NCBI RefSeq assembly: GCF_014873915.1
Contig: NZ_JADBEJ010000005.1
Coordinates: 558,001 to 622,000 of the forward strand
Direction of reading: 5' to 3'
Length of the DNA stretch: 64,000 nt
Source of the DNA: Amycolatopsis roodepoortensis
GTDB lineage: Bacteria > Actinomycetota > Actinomycetes > Mycobacteriales > Pseudonocardiaceae
This document shows positions 33,208 to 41,703 of the stretch, one piece after another. A program made the translations under genes and the position numbers. How positions within the stretch are numbered: position 1 is the first letter of the stretch; every line of letters starts with the position of its first letter. The notes under the pieces are model-generated. The model was not told the DNA's origin and made no database searches. It saw only the letters and a list, made by a program, of their open reading frames with translations.

Positions 33208-33977
33208 GTGGGCACCACCATCGGGGTTCCGGTCACCGGGTCGGGCACGACGACGCTGGGGAGATCGAAGACCTCCTTCATCAGCTCGGCGTCGACGATG
33301 TCGGCGGGCGCGCCCTCGGCGACGATCCGGCCGTCCCGCAGCGCGACGAGATGGTCGGCGTACCGGCAGGCCTGGTTGATGTCGTGCAGGACGGCGATCA
33401 CCGTCCGGCCTTCGTCGCGCAGACGCGCCAGCAGGCTCAGCAGCTGGTACTGGTGCGCGATGTCGAGGAACGACGTCGGCTCGTCGAGCAGCAGGTACGG
33501 CGTCTTCTGCGCCAGCACCAGCGCCACCCACACGCGCTGACGCTGCCCGCCCGAAAGTTCCTGCACCGGCCGGTCGGCCAGCCCCGCCACCCCGGCCGCG
33601 GTCATCGCCTCGATCACCGCGCGTTCGTCCTCTTCGGACCATGACGCGAACAGCGACTGATGCGGGAACCGGCCGCGCGCGACCAGCTGCCGGACGCGGA
33701 CGTCCTCGGGTGCCACCGGATCCTGCGGCAGGAACCCGAGTTCCCGCGCCAAACCCTTGCCGGGGAAGGAACCGACGTCCTTGCCGTCGAGCAGGACCTC
33801 GCCGTCCGACGGGCGCAGCAGCCGGACGAACGCGCGCAGCAACGTCGACTTGCCACACGCGTTCGGTCCGACGACGGCGGTGAACGCGCGGTCGGGCACG
33901 TCGAGGCTCAGCCGGGTCGACACGACCCGGTCGCCGTAACGCAGGGTCAGGTCCCGGGCGGTCAAGCGGGCACTCAT
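33201..33977 (-). CDS. ferric-siderophore ABC transporter ATPase (FepC/FecE type)
   Basis: 258-residue ATPase that powers import of the ferric siderophore. Walker A is GPNACGKST near residue 37, with Ala in place of the usual Gly; the signature LSGGQRQRVW is near 139, Walker B YLLLDEP near 158, and the switch His in VLHDINQ near 194. The ATG at 33977 overlaps the stop of the permease gene (ATGA) and is preceded by aaggagg. Its 3' end overlaps the NRPS start. The permease partners are the two preceding genes. Confidence 0.93.
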   Translation of the reverse strand: MSARLTARDLTLRYGDRVVSTRLSLDVPDRAFTAVVGPNACGKSTLLRAFVRLLRPSDGEVLLDGKDVGSFPGKGLARELGFLPQDPVAPEDVRVRQLVARGRFPHQSLFASWSEEDERAVIEAMTAAGVAGLADRPVQELSGGQRQRVWVALVLAQKTPYLLLDEPTSFLDIAHQYQLLSLLARLRDEGRTVIAVLHDINQACRYADHLVALRDGRIVAEGAPADIVDAELMKEVFDLPSVVVPDPVTGTPMVVPTC

Positions 33978-34996
33978 GTGCGCCGCACCTCCTTGGTGAG
34001 CAGCCAGATCAGGTAGCCGCCGCCGATCACGGTGCTGATCACACCGACCGGCAGCGCTTCCGGCGCGAGCAGCATCTGGGCGGCCAGGTCGGCGCTGGTC
34101 AGCAGCACGGCGCCGGTGAGGGCGGCGGGCAGCAGGGAAATACCGGGCGTGCGGGCCAGCCGCCGCCCGATCTGCGGGGCGGCCAGCGCGATGAACGCGA
34201 TCGGACCGGCGACGGCGGTGACCGTGGCCGTGCAGCCGACCCCGATCAGCACGAGCGCGAGCCGCAGCCGGTCCCAGCGGACGCCGGTGGTGACCGCCAG
34301 CGCGCCGCCGAGCGCGGCCTGATGCAACGCCGGCGCCCTGGTGAACAGCACGGCGAACAGCACCGCGAGCACACCGAACGGGATCGCCACGTCGTCCCAG
34401 CCGATCCCGTTGAGGGAACCGGCGTTCCAGCCGACGGCGGCGATCGCGATCTCGAGTTCGGCGCGCAGCACGATCCACGAGTTCAGCGCGGTCAGCATCG
34501 CGTTGATCGCGATACCGATGACGATCAGCCGCAGCCCGGAAAGTCCGCCGCCGAGTGACAGCGCGTACACGATCGCCGCCGTGAGCACGCCGCCGAGCAC
34601 CGAACCGACGGTCAGTTGCGTGGACGTCCCCGAAAGCACGGTGATCGCGAACAGCGCGCCGGTGTACGCGCCGGCGTCGAGGCCGATCACGTCCGGGCTG
34701 CCCAGCGGGTTTCGGGTGATGTTCTGGAAGATCGCGCCAGCCAGGCCGAGCGCGGCGCCGAACACCAGCCCCGCCATCACCCGTGGGAGCCGCCATTCGC
34801 GGATGACCACGCCGGGGCCGCCGCCGGAACCGGTGAGCGCGGCGAACACGCGGGCGGGACTCGCCCACGCCGCGCCGTAGCAGAGCCCGAGCAGCGTCAG
34901 GCCGGCGATGACCACGAACATCGCCACGAGGAAGACGAGGGTGCGGCGTTCGATCCGGGCGGAGAACCTCCCGCGCCGCAGGACGAGTGTGCTCAT
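33974..34996 (-). CDS. FecCD-family iron-siderophore permease (second subunit)
   Basis: 340-residue integral membrane permease with about nine to ten hydrophobic segments. FecCD hallmarks are visible: RLPRVMAGLVFGAALGLAGA near residue 70, NPLGSPDVIGLDAG near 100, and the conserved loop GPIAFIALAAPQIGRRL near 265, where the ATPase docks. It forms a heterodimer with the product of 34993-35976. Start ATG at 34996 overlaps the preceding stop by four bases. A longer frame to 35164 is inside the other permease gene. Confidence 0.92.
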   Translation of the reverse strand: MSTLVLRRGRFSARIERRTLVFLVAMFVVIAGLTLLGLCYGAAWASPARVFAALTGSGGGPGVVIREWRLPRVMAGLVFGAALGLAGAIFQNITRNPLGSPDVIGLDAGAYTGALFAITVLSGTSTQLTVGSVLGGVLTAAIVYALSLGGGLSGLRLIVIGIAINAMLTALNSWIVLRAELEIAIAAVGWNAGSLNGIGWDDVAIPFGVLAVLFAVLFTRAPALHQAALGGALAVTTGVRWDRLRLALVLIGVGCTATVTAVAGPIAFIALAAPQIGRRLARTPGISLLPAALTGAVLLTSADLAAQMLLAPEALPVGVISTVIGGGYLIWLLTKEVRRT

Positions 34997-35976
34997 AGCG
35001 GCGCCGCCCCGTATTTGCGGACGGCCCAGATCAGCACGGGGCCGCCGAGGAACGCGGTCACGATCGCGACCGGGACCTCGCCGGTCGGCAGCAGGACCCG
35101 GGAGCCGACGTCCGCGGCCAGCATCAGGACCGGGCCGAGCAGCGCGGCGAACGCGATCAGCCACGGGATCGACGCGCCGGCCACCCGCCGGGCCAGATGC
35201 GGCACGATCAGCCCGACGAACAGGATCGGCCCGGCCAGCGCGGTCGCCGCGCCCGCCATCAGCGTGATCAGCAGCAGCGTGATCGTCCGGACCCGCGCGA
35301 CGTTCGCGCCGAGCGTGTGCGCGACCGTCTCGCCGAGCGCGATCGCGTTCAGCTGGCGGCTCACCGCGAACGCCCCCAGCAGGGACAGCCCGATGATGAT
35401 CAGCGGGACCGTGGTCGGCGCCTGTTCACGACCCGCCAGGGAACCCACCGACCAGAACCGGTAGACGTCGAAGGTGTCCGGGAACAGCAGCCGCAGGCCG
35501 AGGGTGAGCCCCAGCAGCACGGCGCTCAACGCGGTCCCGGCGAGCACCAGCCGCAGCGGCGACTTGCTGCCGACCGCGTACACCAGCGCCGAAGCGCCGA
35601 GCGCGCCCAGCACCGCCAGGCCCAGCTCGACGGGCGCCGACGCGGCGAGCCCGAACGAGGACCCCACCGCGATGGCGAACCCGGCCCCGGCGGTCACGCC
35701 GAGCACGCCGGGTTCGGCCAAGGCGTTGCGGGACAGGGCCTGCACGAGCACACCGCCGACGGCGAGCGCAGCGCCGACGCCGATCGCCAGCACCGCCCTC
35801 GGCATCCGGATGTCCAGGACCACGGCCCGGTCACTCGGATTCCCGTCGCCCAGCAGGGCGCGCACGACCTCGCCGGGGGCGATGGCGTGCGCGCCGATGC
35901 CGACGCTCAGCACGGCGACCACGACGAGCCCGAGCAGTGCGGCGCCGAGCAGCGCGGACCGCCCGGTGGTGGTCAC
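34993..35976 (-). CDS. FecCD-family iron-siderophore permease (first subunit)
   Basis: 327-residue permease subunit with about nine hydrophobic segments, homologous to the next gene. RMPRAVLAIGVGAALAVGG near residue 58, NALAEPGVLGV near 85, and the ATPase-docking loop GPILFVGLIVPHLARR near 255 are the family landmarks. The GTG start at 35976 overlaps the stop of the binding-protein gene (GTGA), so it is translated in step with it. Together the four genes make a complete ferric-siderophore importer. Confidence 0.92.
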   Translation of the reverse strand: MTTTGRSALLGAALLGLVVVAVLSVGIGAHAIAPGEVVRALLGDGNPSDRAVVLDIRMPRAVLAIGVGAALAVGGVLVQALSRNALAEPGVLGVTAGAGFAIAVGSSFGLAASAPVELGLAVLGALGASALVYAVGSKSPLRLVLAGTALSAVLLGLTLGLRLLFPDTFDVYRFWSVGSLAGREQAPTTVPLIIIGLSLLGAFAVSRQLNAIALGETVAHTLGANVARVRTITLLLITLMAGAATALAGPILFVGLIVPHLARRVAGASIPWLIAFAALLGPVLMLAADVGSRVLLPTGEVPVAIVTAFLGGPVLIWAVRKYGAAPL

Positions 35977-36974
35977 TTCTTCAGCAGCGGCGCGAACGCC
36001 TGGTCGACGGCGTCCAAAGTGGACGTCGCGGCCCGGTAGGTGGCGGCCTCGGTGTAGCGGAACGGGTAGACCTTGCCCGCCTTCACCGCGGGGAGTTCCT
36101 TCCACAGCGGCGAGTCGAGGACGTACTTGACCGGCGCGGGCACGGAACCGTCGGCGGCGACCGAGTACGTGATCGCGTCGGCCTCGGCGAACGCGGTCGA
36201 CAGCTCTTCGATCGACGGGTACTCGCTGACGTCCTTGGAGCCGCCGCCCTTGACCTTGACCTGCCCGTAGTAGGTGGCGCCGACGTCCTGCGCGATGTTG
36301 GTGCCCCAGGAACCGTTGAACTCGCGCTGGAAGTTGCCCTTGGCGACCTCGCCGTAAGCACCGACGTGACCCAGCTTCAGCTGCGGCAGCACGGCCTTGT
36401 ACTTCTCGGCCAGCCCCTTGGCCTTGGTGTCGTACGCGGTCTTGAGCGCGTCGAACCCGGCGGTGGCACCGGCGGCGTCGGCCTGCTTGCGGGACAGCTC
36501 ACGCCACATCGACGGCACCGACGGGCCGATGGCCACGACCGGCGCGATCGCTTCGAGCCGCTTGATGTCGATGTCGGCGAGCACCGGCTTCGGCACGCCG
36601 ATGACGATCAGATCCGGATCCGCCTGCGCGATCGCCTCGTAGTTCGTCTCCGCCGCCGATTCGCCCGCGACCTTCGCCAGCTCGTCGTACTTCTTGCGCT
36701 CCTGCTCGTTGAACAGCGGGATGCCGCGCTTCCAGCTGGAGACCCCGACCAGCGGCGCGCCCGCTTCGAGCAGGGCGGGCACGGCGTAACCGGTGGCGAT
36801 GACCCGCTTCGGCGAGACCGGGATGGTGATCTGGCCGTTGTCGGCGGCGAACACCCGGGTCGGACCGCCGTCCGCCTGCCCGGCGTCGCCGGACCCACAG
36901 GCGGTGGCCGCGGTCACGACCGTCAAAGCGAGCGCGAGCGCTCCGGCGAGACGGCGGGTTCTGGTGGTGCGCAT
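35973..36974 (-). CDS. iron-siderophore-binding lipoprotein
   Basis: 333-residue periplasmic-binding-fold lipoprotein. Signal peptide with lipobox TAATAC at residues 21-26. The mature protein has the two-lobe FepB/FhuD-like layout (RVIATGYAVPALLEAGAPLVGV near residue 57; YEAIAQADPDLIVIG near 110; a long helix about residues 160-195; AVKAGKVYPF near the end). It captures ferric siderophore outside the membrane and hands it to the FecCD permease. The ATG at 36974 follows gaggaaatcc. It lies 29 bases after the siderophore-interacting protein gene. Confidence 0.92.
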   Translation of the reverse strand: MRTTRTRRLAGALALALTVVTAATACGSGDAGQADGGPTRVFAADNGQITIPVSPKRVIATGYAVPALLEAGAPLVGVSSWKRGIPLFNEQERKKYDELAKVAGESAAETNYEAIAQADPDLIVIGVPKPVLADIDIKRLEAIAPVVAIGPSVPSMWRELSRKQADAAGATAGFDALKTAYDTKAKGLAEKYKAVLPQLKLGHVGAYGEVAKGNFQREFNGSWGTNIAQDVGATYYGQVKVKGGGSKDVSEYPSIEELSTAFAEADAITYSVAADGSVPAPVKYVLDSPLWKELPAVKAGKVYPFRYTEAATYRAATSTLDAVDQAFAPLLKK

Positions 36975-37003
36975 GGATTTCCTCGTTCTTCGATGAGTGG
37001 GGA

Positions 37004-37858
37004 TCAGTGGTCGTGCTCGTCGTCGAAGTCCGCGACGCCGCGTTTCCAGTAGCCGGTCACGTCGTGGTCGTCCTTGCCGAGCCCGAGGTCGTTCTTGAGC
37101 CAGCGGCGCAGCGGCTTGATCTGCCCGGCTTCACCGGCGACCCAGGCGTAGAGCCGTTCACCGGCGGGGACCTCGACCGTCATGACCGCGCGGGCGAGCA
37201 TGTCCGAGGCGCCCGGCGCGACGTCGCCTCGGTGCAGCCAGTGCACCTCGACGTCTTCGGGCGCGGACAGCTCGATCTCTTCGCTCGCGTCGGTGACCTC
37301 GATGAATGCCCAGCCCGCGGCGGTGCGCGGCAGCTCTTCGAGCCAGCGCGCGATCGCGGGCAGCGCGGTGAGATCACCGGCGAGCAGGTAGCGGTCGTAG
37401 GTGTGCGGCACGATCAGCCCACCGGGCGGACCCGCGACATGCACCGGGGTGCCAGGGGTGACCTTCTCGGCCCAGCCGGAGCCGAGCCCGCCCTCGTGCA
37501 GCGCGACATCGAGGTCGAGCTCCCCGGAAGCCGGGTCGTACCGGCGGACCGTGTACTCGCGCGACGTCGGCGAGGGCTTCGGCCAGCGCAGCATGTCGCC
37601 GTCCTGGACCGGCAGCTTCGGCTCGGGATCCAGCTCGGGGAACAGGATCTTCACGTGTTCGTCGGGCGAATGCGCCTCGAAACCCACGGTTCCCGGCCCG
37701 CCGAGGGTGACGCGCAGCAGTCCGGACCCGATCATCTCGGTGCGCACGACCTCGGCCTGCCGGACCCGGATCGGGTACGGGACCTTCTCCGCGTGCGCTC
37801 CCCCGCGCACCTCGGCGATGCGTTCGAGGTGCCGGTGGCGATGGTCGGCGCGGCTCAC
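37004..37858 (-). CDS. siderophore-interacting protein (ferric-siderophore reductase, SIP family)
   Basis: 284-residue cytosolic FAD-dependent reductase of the ViuB/YqjH family that frees iron from imported siderophore by reducing Fe(III). The FAD motif SREYTVRRYDP is near residue 100, GPPGGL near 148 and the NAD(P)H-binding side TALPAIARWLEEL near 170; WVAGEAGQIKPLRRWL near 240 is typical. The GTG at 37858 overlaps the aryl-carrier stop (GTGA); a longer frame upstream is ignored. In context it acts on the catecholate made by this operon. Confidence 0.92.
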   Translation of the reverse strand: MSRADHRHRHLERIAEVRGGAHAEKVPYPIRVRQAEVVRTEMIGSGLLRVTLGGPGTVGFEAHSPDEHVKILFPELDPEPKLPVQDGDMLRWPKPSPTSREYTVRRYDPASGELDLDVALHEGGLGSGWAEKVTPGTPVHVAGPPGGLIVPHTYDRYLLAGDLTALPAIARWLEELPRTAAGWAFIEVTDASEEIELSAPEDVEVHWLHRGDVAPGASDMLARAVMTVEVPAGERLYAWVAGEAGQIKPLRRWLKNDLGLGKDDHDVTGYWKRGVADFDDEHDH

Positions 37859-38088
37859 GCGGTGCTCCCGGTGAGGACCTGGGTCCAGTGGCCGAGGGTC
37901 GGCTGTTCGGCGAGGTCGGCGAACTCCAGGGTGTCGGCGCCTTCGGTGCGCCACTGCTCGACGAGACCCATGATCCGCATCGAGTCGAGACCGAGGTCGG
38001 TGAGGTCGGTCTCCGGCTTCAGCTCGGCCGGATCGCAGCCGAGCAGCTCGGCGACGTCGGCGTGGATCTTTTCGACGGTGAGGCTCAT
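37855..38088 (-). CDS. free-standing aryl carrier protein
   Basis: 77-residue carrier protein. The phosphopantetheine Ser is in LGLDSMRIMGL near residue 36. In E. coli EntB this domain is fused to isochorismatase; here it is a separate gene directly after it. It should hold 2,3-dihydroxybenzoate as a thioester, loaded by the EntE-like ligase, and present it to the first condensation domain of the NRPS. Both ends overlap neighbours by four bases. A phosphopantetheinyl transferase must come from elsewhere, as none is in the window. Confidence 0.92.
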   Translation of the reverse strand: MSLTVEKIHADVAELLGCDPAELKPETDLTDLGLDSMRIMGLVEQWRTEGADTLEFADLAEQPTLGHWTQVLTGSTA

Positions 38089-38750
38089 GAGCGTGCTCCG
38101 GCGTGGATCGGGGCCAGCGCGGCGAGCGCGGCGGCCGTGGTGGTCAGCGCGCCGCAACGCTGGGCGACGTACTCGCAGGCCTGGTCGTGGCGCTCGCGGG
38201 AGAAGTCCGCGACCGCGTCGCCGACGAGGAACGGCTGGATGTCGCGCATGAAGGCCTCGACCGCGGTGGCCTGGCAGCCGATATGCGCGTAGACACCGGT
38301 GATCAGCAGCTGGTCCCGGCCCCCTTCGGCGAGCTGCTCGGTGAACGTGCTGCGCTGGAACGCGCTGTAGCGCCACTTCGTCAGGACCTTGTCCCCCGGC
38401 TTCGGGGCGAGCTCGGGCACCACGTCGGCGGCGGCGGGGTCTTCGTCGATGACCGCGCCGATACCGTCGCCCCAGAACTCGGTGAGCAGTCCGCGATCCT
38501 CGGCGGCCTGGTGACCGGGCTGCGCGGTGTAGAACACCGGGACACCCGCGGCGCGGGCGGCGTCGGCCAGCGCGGCGATGTTCGCGACCATCTCCGGTAT
38601 CGGGGATCCCGCGTACGGCGCGAGGAAGTACCGCTGCGCGTCGTGCACCAGCAGCGCGGCGCGCGCGGGGTCGGGCTTCCAGCCGACGCGGCCGGCGGGC
38701 AGCTCGGCCTCCGTCGGCAGGGCGTACGGCTCGATCTTGGGCAGTGACAC
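38085..38750 (-). CDS. entB: isochorismatase (2,3-dihydro-2,3-dihydroxybenzoate synthase)
   Basis: 221-residue cysteine-hydrolase fold enzyme that removes pyruvate from isochorismate. The catalytic triad of the family is visible: Asp in LLVHDAQRYF near residue 36, Lys in LTKWRYSAF near 118, Cys in YAHIGCQAT near 153. It lacks the C-terminal carrier domain of E. coli EntB, which is the next gene. The second of two GTG codons (38750) was chosen because aaggag lies eight bases before it; the first (38756) overlaps the ligase stop but sits only two bases from the ribosome-binding site. Confidence 0.92.
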   Translation of the reverse strand: MSLPKIEPYALPTEAELPAGRVGWKPDPARAALLVHDAQRYFLAPYAGSPIPEMVANIAALADAARAAGVPVFYTAQPGHQAAEDRGLLTEFWGDGIGAVIDEDPAAADVVPELAPKPGDKVLTKWRYSAFQRSTFTEQLAEGGRDQLLITGVYAHIGCQATAVEAFMRDIQPFLVGDAVADFSRERHDQACEYVAQRCGALTTTAAALAALAPIHAGARS

Positions 38751-38752
38751 GT

Positions 38753-40375
38753 TCACTTCTCCTTCGCCAGGGCGGCCAAAGCCGCCCGCAGCTCGCGTTT
38801 GCTGGTCTTGCCGACCCCGGTCACCGGGAACTCCGGCACGATCTGGACCAGATCGGGCACCTTGAACGCCGCGACCCCGCGCTCGCGGACGAACCGGCGC
38901 AGCTCCGCCGCGGCGGGCTCGGCGCCGGCCGCGGGGACGACGTAGGCGCAGGTGCGCTCGCCCAGGTACGGATCCGGCACCGCGACGACGGCGGCGTCGA
39001 GCACCCCGGGGTGGGCCATCAGGTGGTTCTCGACCTCTTCCGCGGCCACCTTTTCCCCACCGCGGTTGATCTGTTCCTTGGCCCGGCCGACGACTTCGAG
39101 GTGTCCCGAGGGGTGCTGCCGCACGAGATCCCCGGTGCGGTAGAAGCCGTCCTCGGTGAACGCGGTCTTGTTGTGCTCGACGGCGCGGTAGTAGCCGCGG
39201 ATCGTGTACGGGCCACGGGTCAGCAGCGCGCCGACCTCGCCCGGCGCGACCACGTCGTCCGAAGTGGACAGAGGATCGTCCGGGTTCACGACGCGGACCT
39301 CGTCGTCCGGCGAGATCGGTCGTCCCTGCGTGGCGAGGACGTACTCGTCCGGATCGTCGAGCCGTGTGTAGCAGACCAGCCCCTCGGCCATGCCGAACAC
39401 CTGCTGCAGACGGCAACCCAGCGCGGGCCCGATCTTCTCGGCCAGCTCGCGCGCGCATTTGGCGCCGCCGACCAGCAGGACGTCCAAAGAGGACAGATCG
39501 CGGGTGGTCCGCGCGGCCGCCTGCGCCCATGCGGCGGCCAGGGGCGGCACGAGCCCGGTGATCGTCACGCCTTCGGCCTCGATCAGCCGGAACGCGGTGT
39601 CGGCGTCGGGACGCGGCGCGAACACCGTGGCCCCGCCCGCGTGCAGCGCCCCGAGGAGACCCGGTGAGCTGAGCGGGAAGTTGTGCGCCACCGGCAACGC
39701 GGCCAGGTACACGCTTTCCGGGCGCAGGCCGCAGATCCTGGCGCTTTCCCGGACGCTGTAGAGGTAGTCGTCATGGGTGCGCGGGATCAGCTTCGGCAGT
39801 CCGGTGCTGCCGCCGGACAGCTGGAGGAACGCGACCCCGGCGGGATCCGGATCCGGCAGGGCACGCGGAGTCGCCGCTTCGAGCACGGCGAACTCCTCCG
39901 TGCCGACGACGAAGACGTTCCGTACCGAAGGGATTTCGGCAGCGACCGCGCGGGCCATGGCCGCGTGGTCGAATCGTTCGTGTTCGCCGACGGTCAGGAT
40001 CGCCGCGGCCTCGCTCTGCTCGGCGAAGTGCCGCAGTTCGCTCGCGCGGTGCGCCGGCAGCGCAAACACCGGCAGCGCACCGGCCCGCCACAGTCCGAAC
40101 ACGACGGACGCGAACTCCGGCACGTTCGGCAGTTGCACGACGACCCGGTCACCGGCCTGGATCCCGGCGCCGGCGAATCCGGCGGCGAGCCGATGCGCCC
40201 GCTCGTCGAGTTCGGCGAAGGTCCAGCGGGCGTTCTCGCCGATCACGGCGGGACGCTCGGCGTACGCCTCGGCGAGGCTGGTCAGCAGCTTGCCGAAGGT
40301 CTGGCCGCGCCAGTATCCGGAAGCCCGGTAGCGCGCGGCGGTTTCGGGTGGCCATGGCACGTGATCGAGGTTCAT
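38753..40375 (-). CDS. entE: 2,3-dihydroxybenzoate-AMP ligase
   Basis: 540-residue stand-alone adenylation enzyme that activates dihydroxybenzoate and loads it on the aryl carrier. LSGGSTGLPKLI near residue 193 is the phosphate loop, LPVAHNFPLSSPG near 238 the aryl pocket with the Asn typical of aryl acid ligases, FGMAEGLVCYTR near 330 core A5, YRTGDLV near 414 core A7 and NRGGEKVAAEEVE near 435. Start ATG at 40375 overlaps the isochorismate synthase stop (ATGA). The pocket favours an aryl acid; salicylate cannot be excluded from sequence alone, but entA and entB in the operon point to dihydroxybenzoate. Confidence 0.93.
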   Translation of the reverse strand: MNLDHVPWPPETAARYRASGYWRGQTFGKLLTSLAEAYAERPAVIGENARWTFAELDERAHRLAAGFAGAGIQAGDRVVVQLPNVPEFASVVFGLWRAGALPVFALPAHRASELRHFAEQSEAAAILTVGEHERFDHAAMARAVAAEIPSVRNVFVVGTEEFAVLEAATPRALPDPDPAGVAFLQLSGGSTGLPKLIPRTHDDYLYSVRESARICGLRPESVYLAALPVAHNFPLSSPGLLGALHAGGATVFAPRPDADTAFRLIEAEGVTITGLVPPLAAAWAQAAARTTRDLSSLDVLLVGGAKCARELAEKIGPALGCRLQQVFGMAEGLVCYTRLDDPDEYVLATQGRPISPDDEVRVVNPDDPLSTSDDVVAPGEVGALLTRGPYTIRGYYRAVEHNKTAFTEDGFYRTGDLVRQHPSGHLEVVGRAKEQINRGGEKVAAEEVENHLMAHPGVLDAAVVAVPDPYLGERTCAYVVPAAGAEPAAAELRRFVRERGVAAFKVPDLVQIVPEFPVTGVGKTSKRELRAALAALAKEK

Positions 40376-41568
40376 GCCGCTCCCTCCAGGCCGAGCGCCC
40401 GCAGCATGGTGCCGAACTTCGCGCCGGTCTCGGCGAGTTCGGCCGCCGGATCGGAGCCCGCCACCACGCCGGCGCCGGCGAACAGCCGCACGGTGCGGTC
40501 GCGGACCTCGGCGCAGCGGATGGTGACGACCCATTCGCCGTCCCCGTCCTGGTCGGTCCAGCCGACGAGACCCGCGTAATAGCCGCGATCCTCGGGTTCG
40601 AGCGCGGCGATGGTGTCACGGGCGAGCGCGGTCGGGACGCCGCAGACGGCGGGTGTCGGATGCAGAGCTTCCGCCAGCCCGAGCGCGGACGAACCGGCGT
40701 CGCCCGGGTCGGCGAGCCGTCCGCTGATCCTGGTCGACAGGTGCCACATCGTGGGGGTGCCGATCACCTCGGGCTCGGCAGGGACGTCGAGGTCGTCGCA
40801 GAACCGGCCCAGCACTTCGGCCACCTGCGCGGCGACGTGGGCGTGTTCGGCACGGTCCTTTTCGGACGCCAGCAGATCCTCGATCCGGCGGGCGTTTTCG
40901 GCGTCGTCGGCCACCCTCTTCCGCGATCCCGCCAGCGGGTTGGCCGTCACGACCCGGCCACGACGGGAAACCAGCAGCTCCGGGCTCGCGCCGATCAGGG
41001 TGCGCGGCGCGGGGTCCCCCGGCGCGCTGACGTCGACCGCGAACGCGTGGGCCGCCGGGTCCGCGTGGACGAGCCGGGCCAGCAGCCGTGGCACGGCGAT
41101 GGGGTCGCCACCGGTGACGTCGAGGCAGCGGGCCAGCACGATCTTGCGCAGATCACCGTCGCGGATCTCGTCCAGCGCCTTGGCGACGGCGGTGGTGTAG
41201 ACCTCCGGCGCGGGCCGCGGCGACACCGACCAGTCCCCGCCGCCGAGCGGGTCGACCGGACCACTCGCCATCGGTGGTCCGGCCCGGCGCACCACGGCGG
41301 GCACCACCAGGCTGCTCGGCGCGTCGGGCCGGAAGCCGATGGCCCCGGCCACCACGGGCTCGGTCACTCCCGCCACGAGGGCGGCGTCGAGGACTTCGGC
41401 GGCGGCACGGGCGCGTTTGCCCGGCACCGCGTGGACCGGGGAGTACACACCGTCGGCGAGAAGCGATCCGCGAGCGGACGAGTAGTAGAACGATCCCGGC
41501 AGGTACGCCGCCAGCAGATCGGCCGCCTGGTGGACCGGCCTTGGCCGGGCCGGTGCAGGTGAGGACAC
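40372..41568 (-). CDS. entC: isochorismate synthase
   Basis: 398-residue chorismate-binding enzyme converting chorismate to isochorismate. Family blocks: KIVLARCLDV near residue 145, LIGASPELLVSRRG near 195, NPLAGSRKR near 213, WHLSTRISGRL near 275, HPTPAVCGVP near 300, RGYYAGLVGW near 325 and the acidic metal site near EVRDRTVRLFAGAGVV. The GTG at 41568 is preceded by aaaggga; an in-frame ATG at 41631 is less well placed. An iron box lies 79 bases upstream, so its promoter, and that of the nearly continuous downstream operon, should be repressed when iron is plentiful. Confidence 0.93.
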   Translation of the reverse strand: MSSPAPARPRPVHQAADLLAAYLPGSFYYSSARGSLLADGVYSPVHAVPGKRARAAAEVLDAALVAGVTEPVVAGAIGFRPDAPSSLVVPAVVRRAGPPMASGPVDPLGGGDWSVSPRPAPEVYTTAVAKALDEIRDGDLRKIVLARCLDVTGGDPIAVPRLLARLVHADPAAHAFAVDVSAPGDPAPRTLIGASPELLVSRRGRVVTANPLAGSRKRVADDAENARRIEDLLASEKDRAEHAHVAAQVAEVLGRFCDDLDVPAEPEVIGTPTMWHLSTRISGRLADPGDAGSSALGLAEALHPTPAVCGVPTALARDTIAALEPEDRGYYAGLVGWTDQDGDGEWVVTIRCAEVRDRTVRLFAGAGVVAGSDPAAELAETGAKFGTMLRALGLEGAA

Positions 41569-41646
41569 GACTGGATTCCCTTTCGCGAATACTACTGACC
41601 GAACAGGCGCTGGTGACACCCCAGTACGCAAGCGCCGACTACGACT

Positions 41647-41665
41647 TTTGGTTAGCCTAACCTAA
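41647..41665 (-). promoter_or_regulatory. iron box (IdeR/DmdR-type operator) upstream of entC
   Basis: On the minus strand TTAGGTTAGGCTAACCAAA matches the actinobacterial iron-box consensus TTAGGTTAGGCTAACCTAA at 17 of 19 positions. It lies between the entA stop and the entC start. Iron-loaded DtxR-family repressors bind such sites. No such repressor gene is in the window. Confidence 0.9.
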
Positions 41666-41703
41666 TCGTACGGACCCGAAAAGTCTTCGTTGCGTCATCG
41701 AGA

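Noticed and set aside
24004..33540. Very long plus-strand frames opposite the NRPS (about 1036 and 1191 codons)
   Set aside because: They are antisense shadows caused by strong GC bias at third positions. They show Arg/Gly/Pro-rich composition, no family motifs and no ribosome-binding sites, while the minus strand encodes clear NRPS domains.
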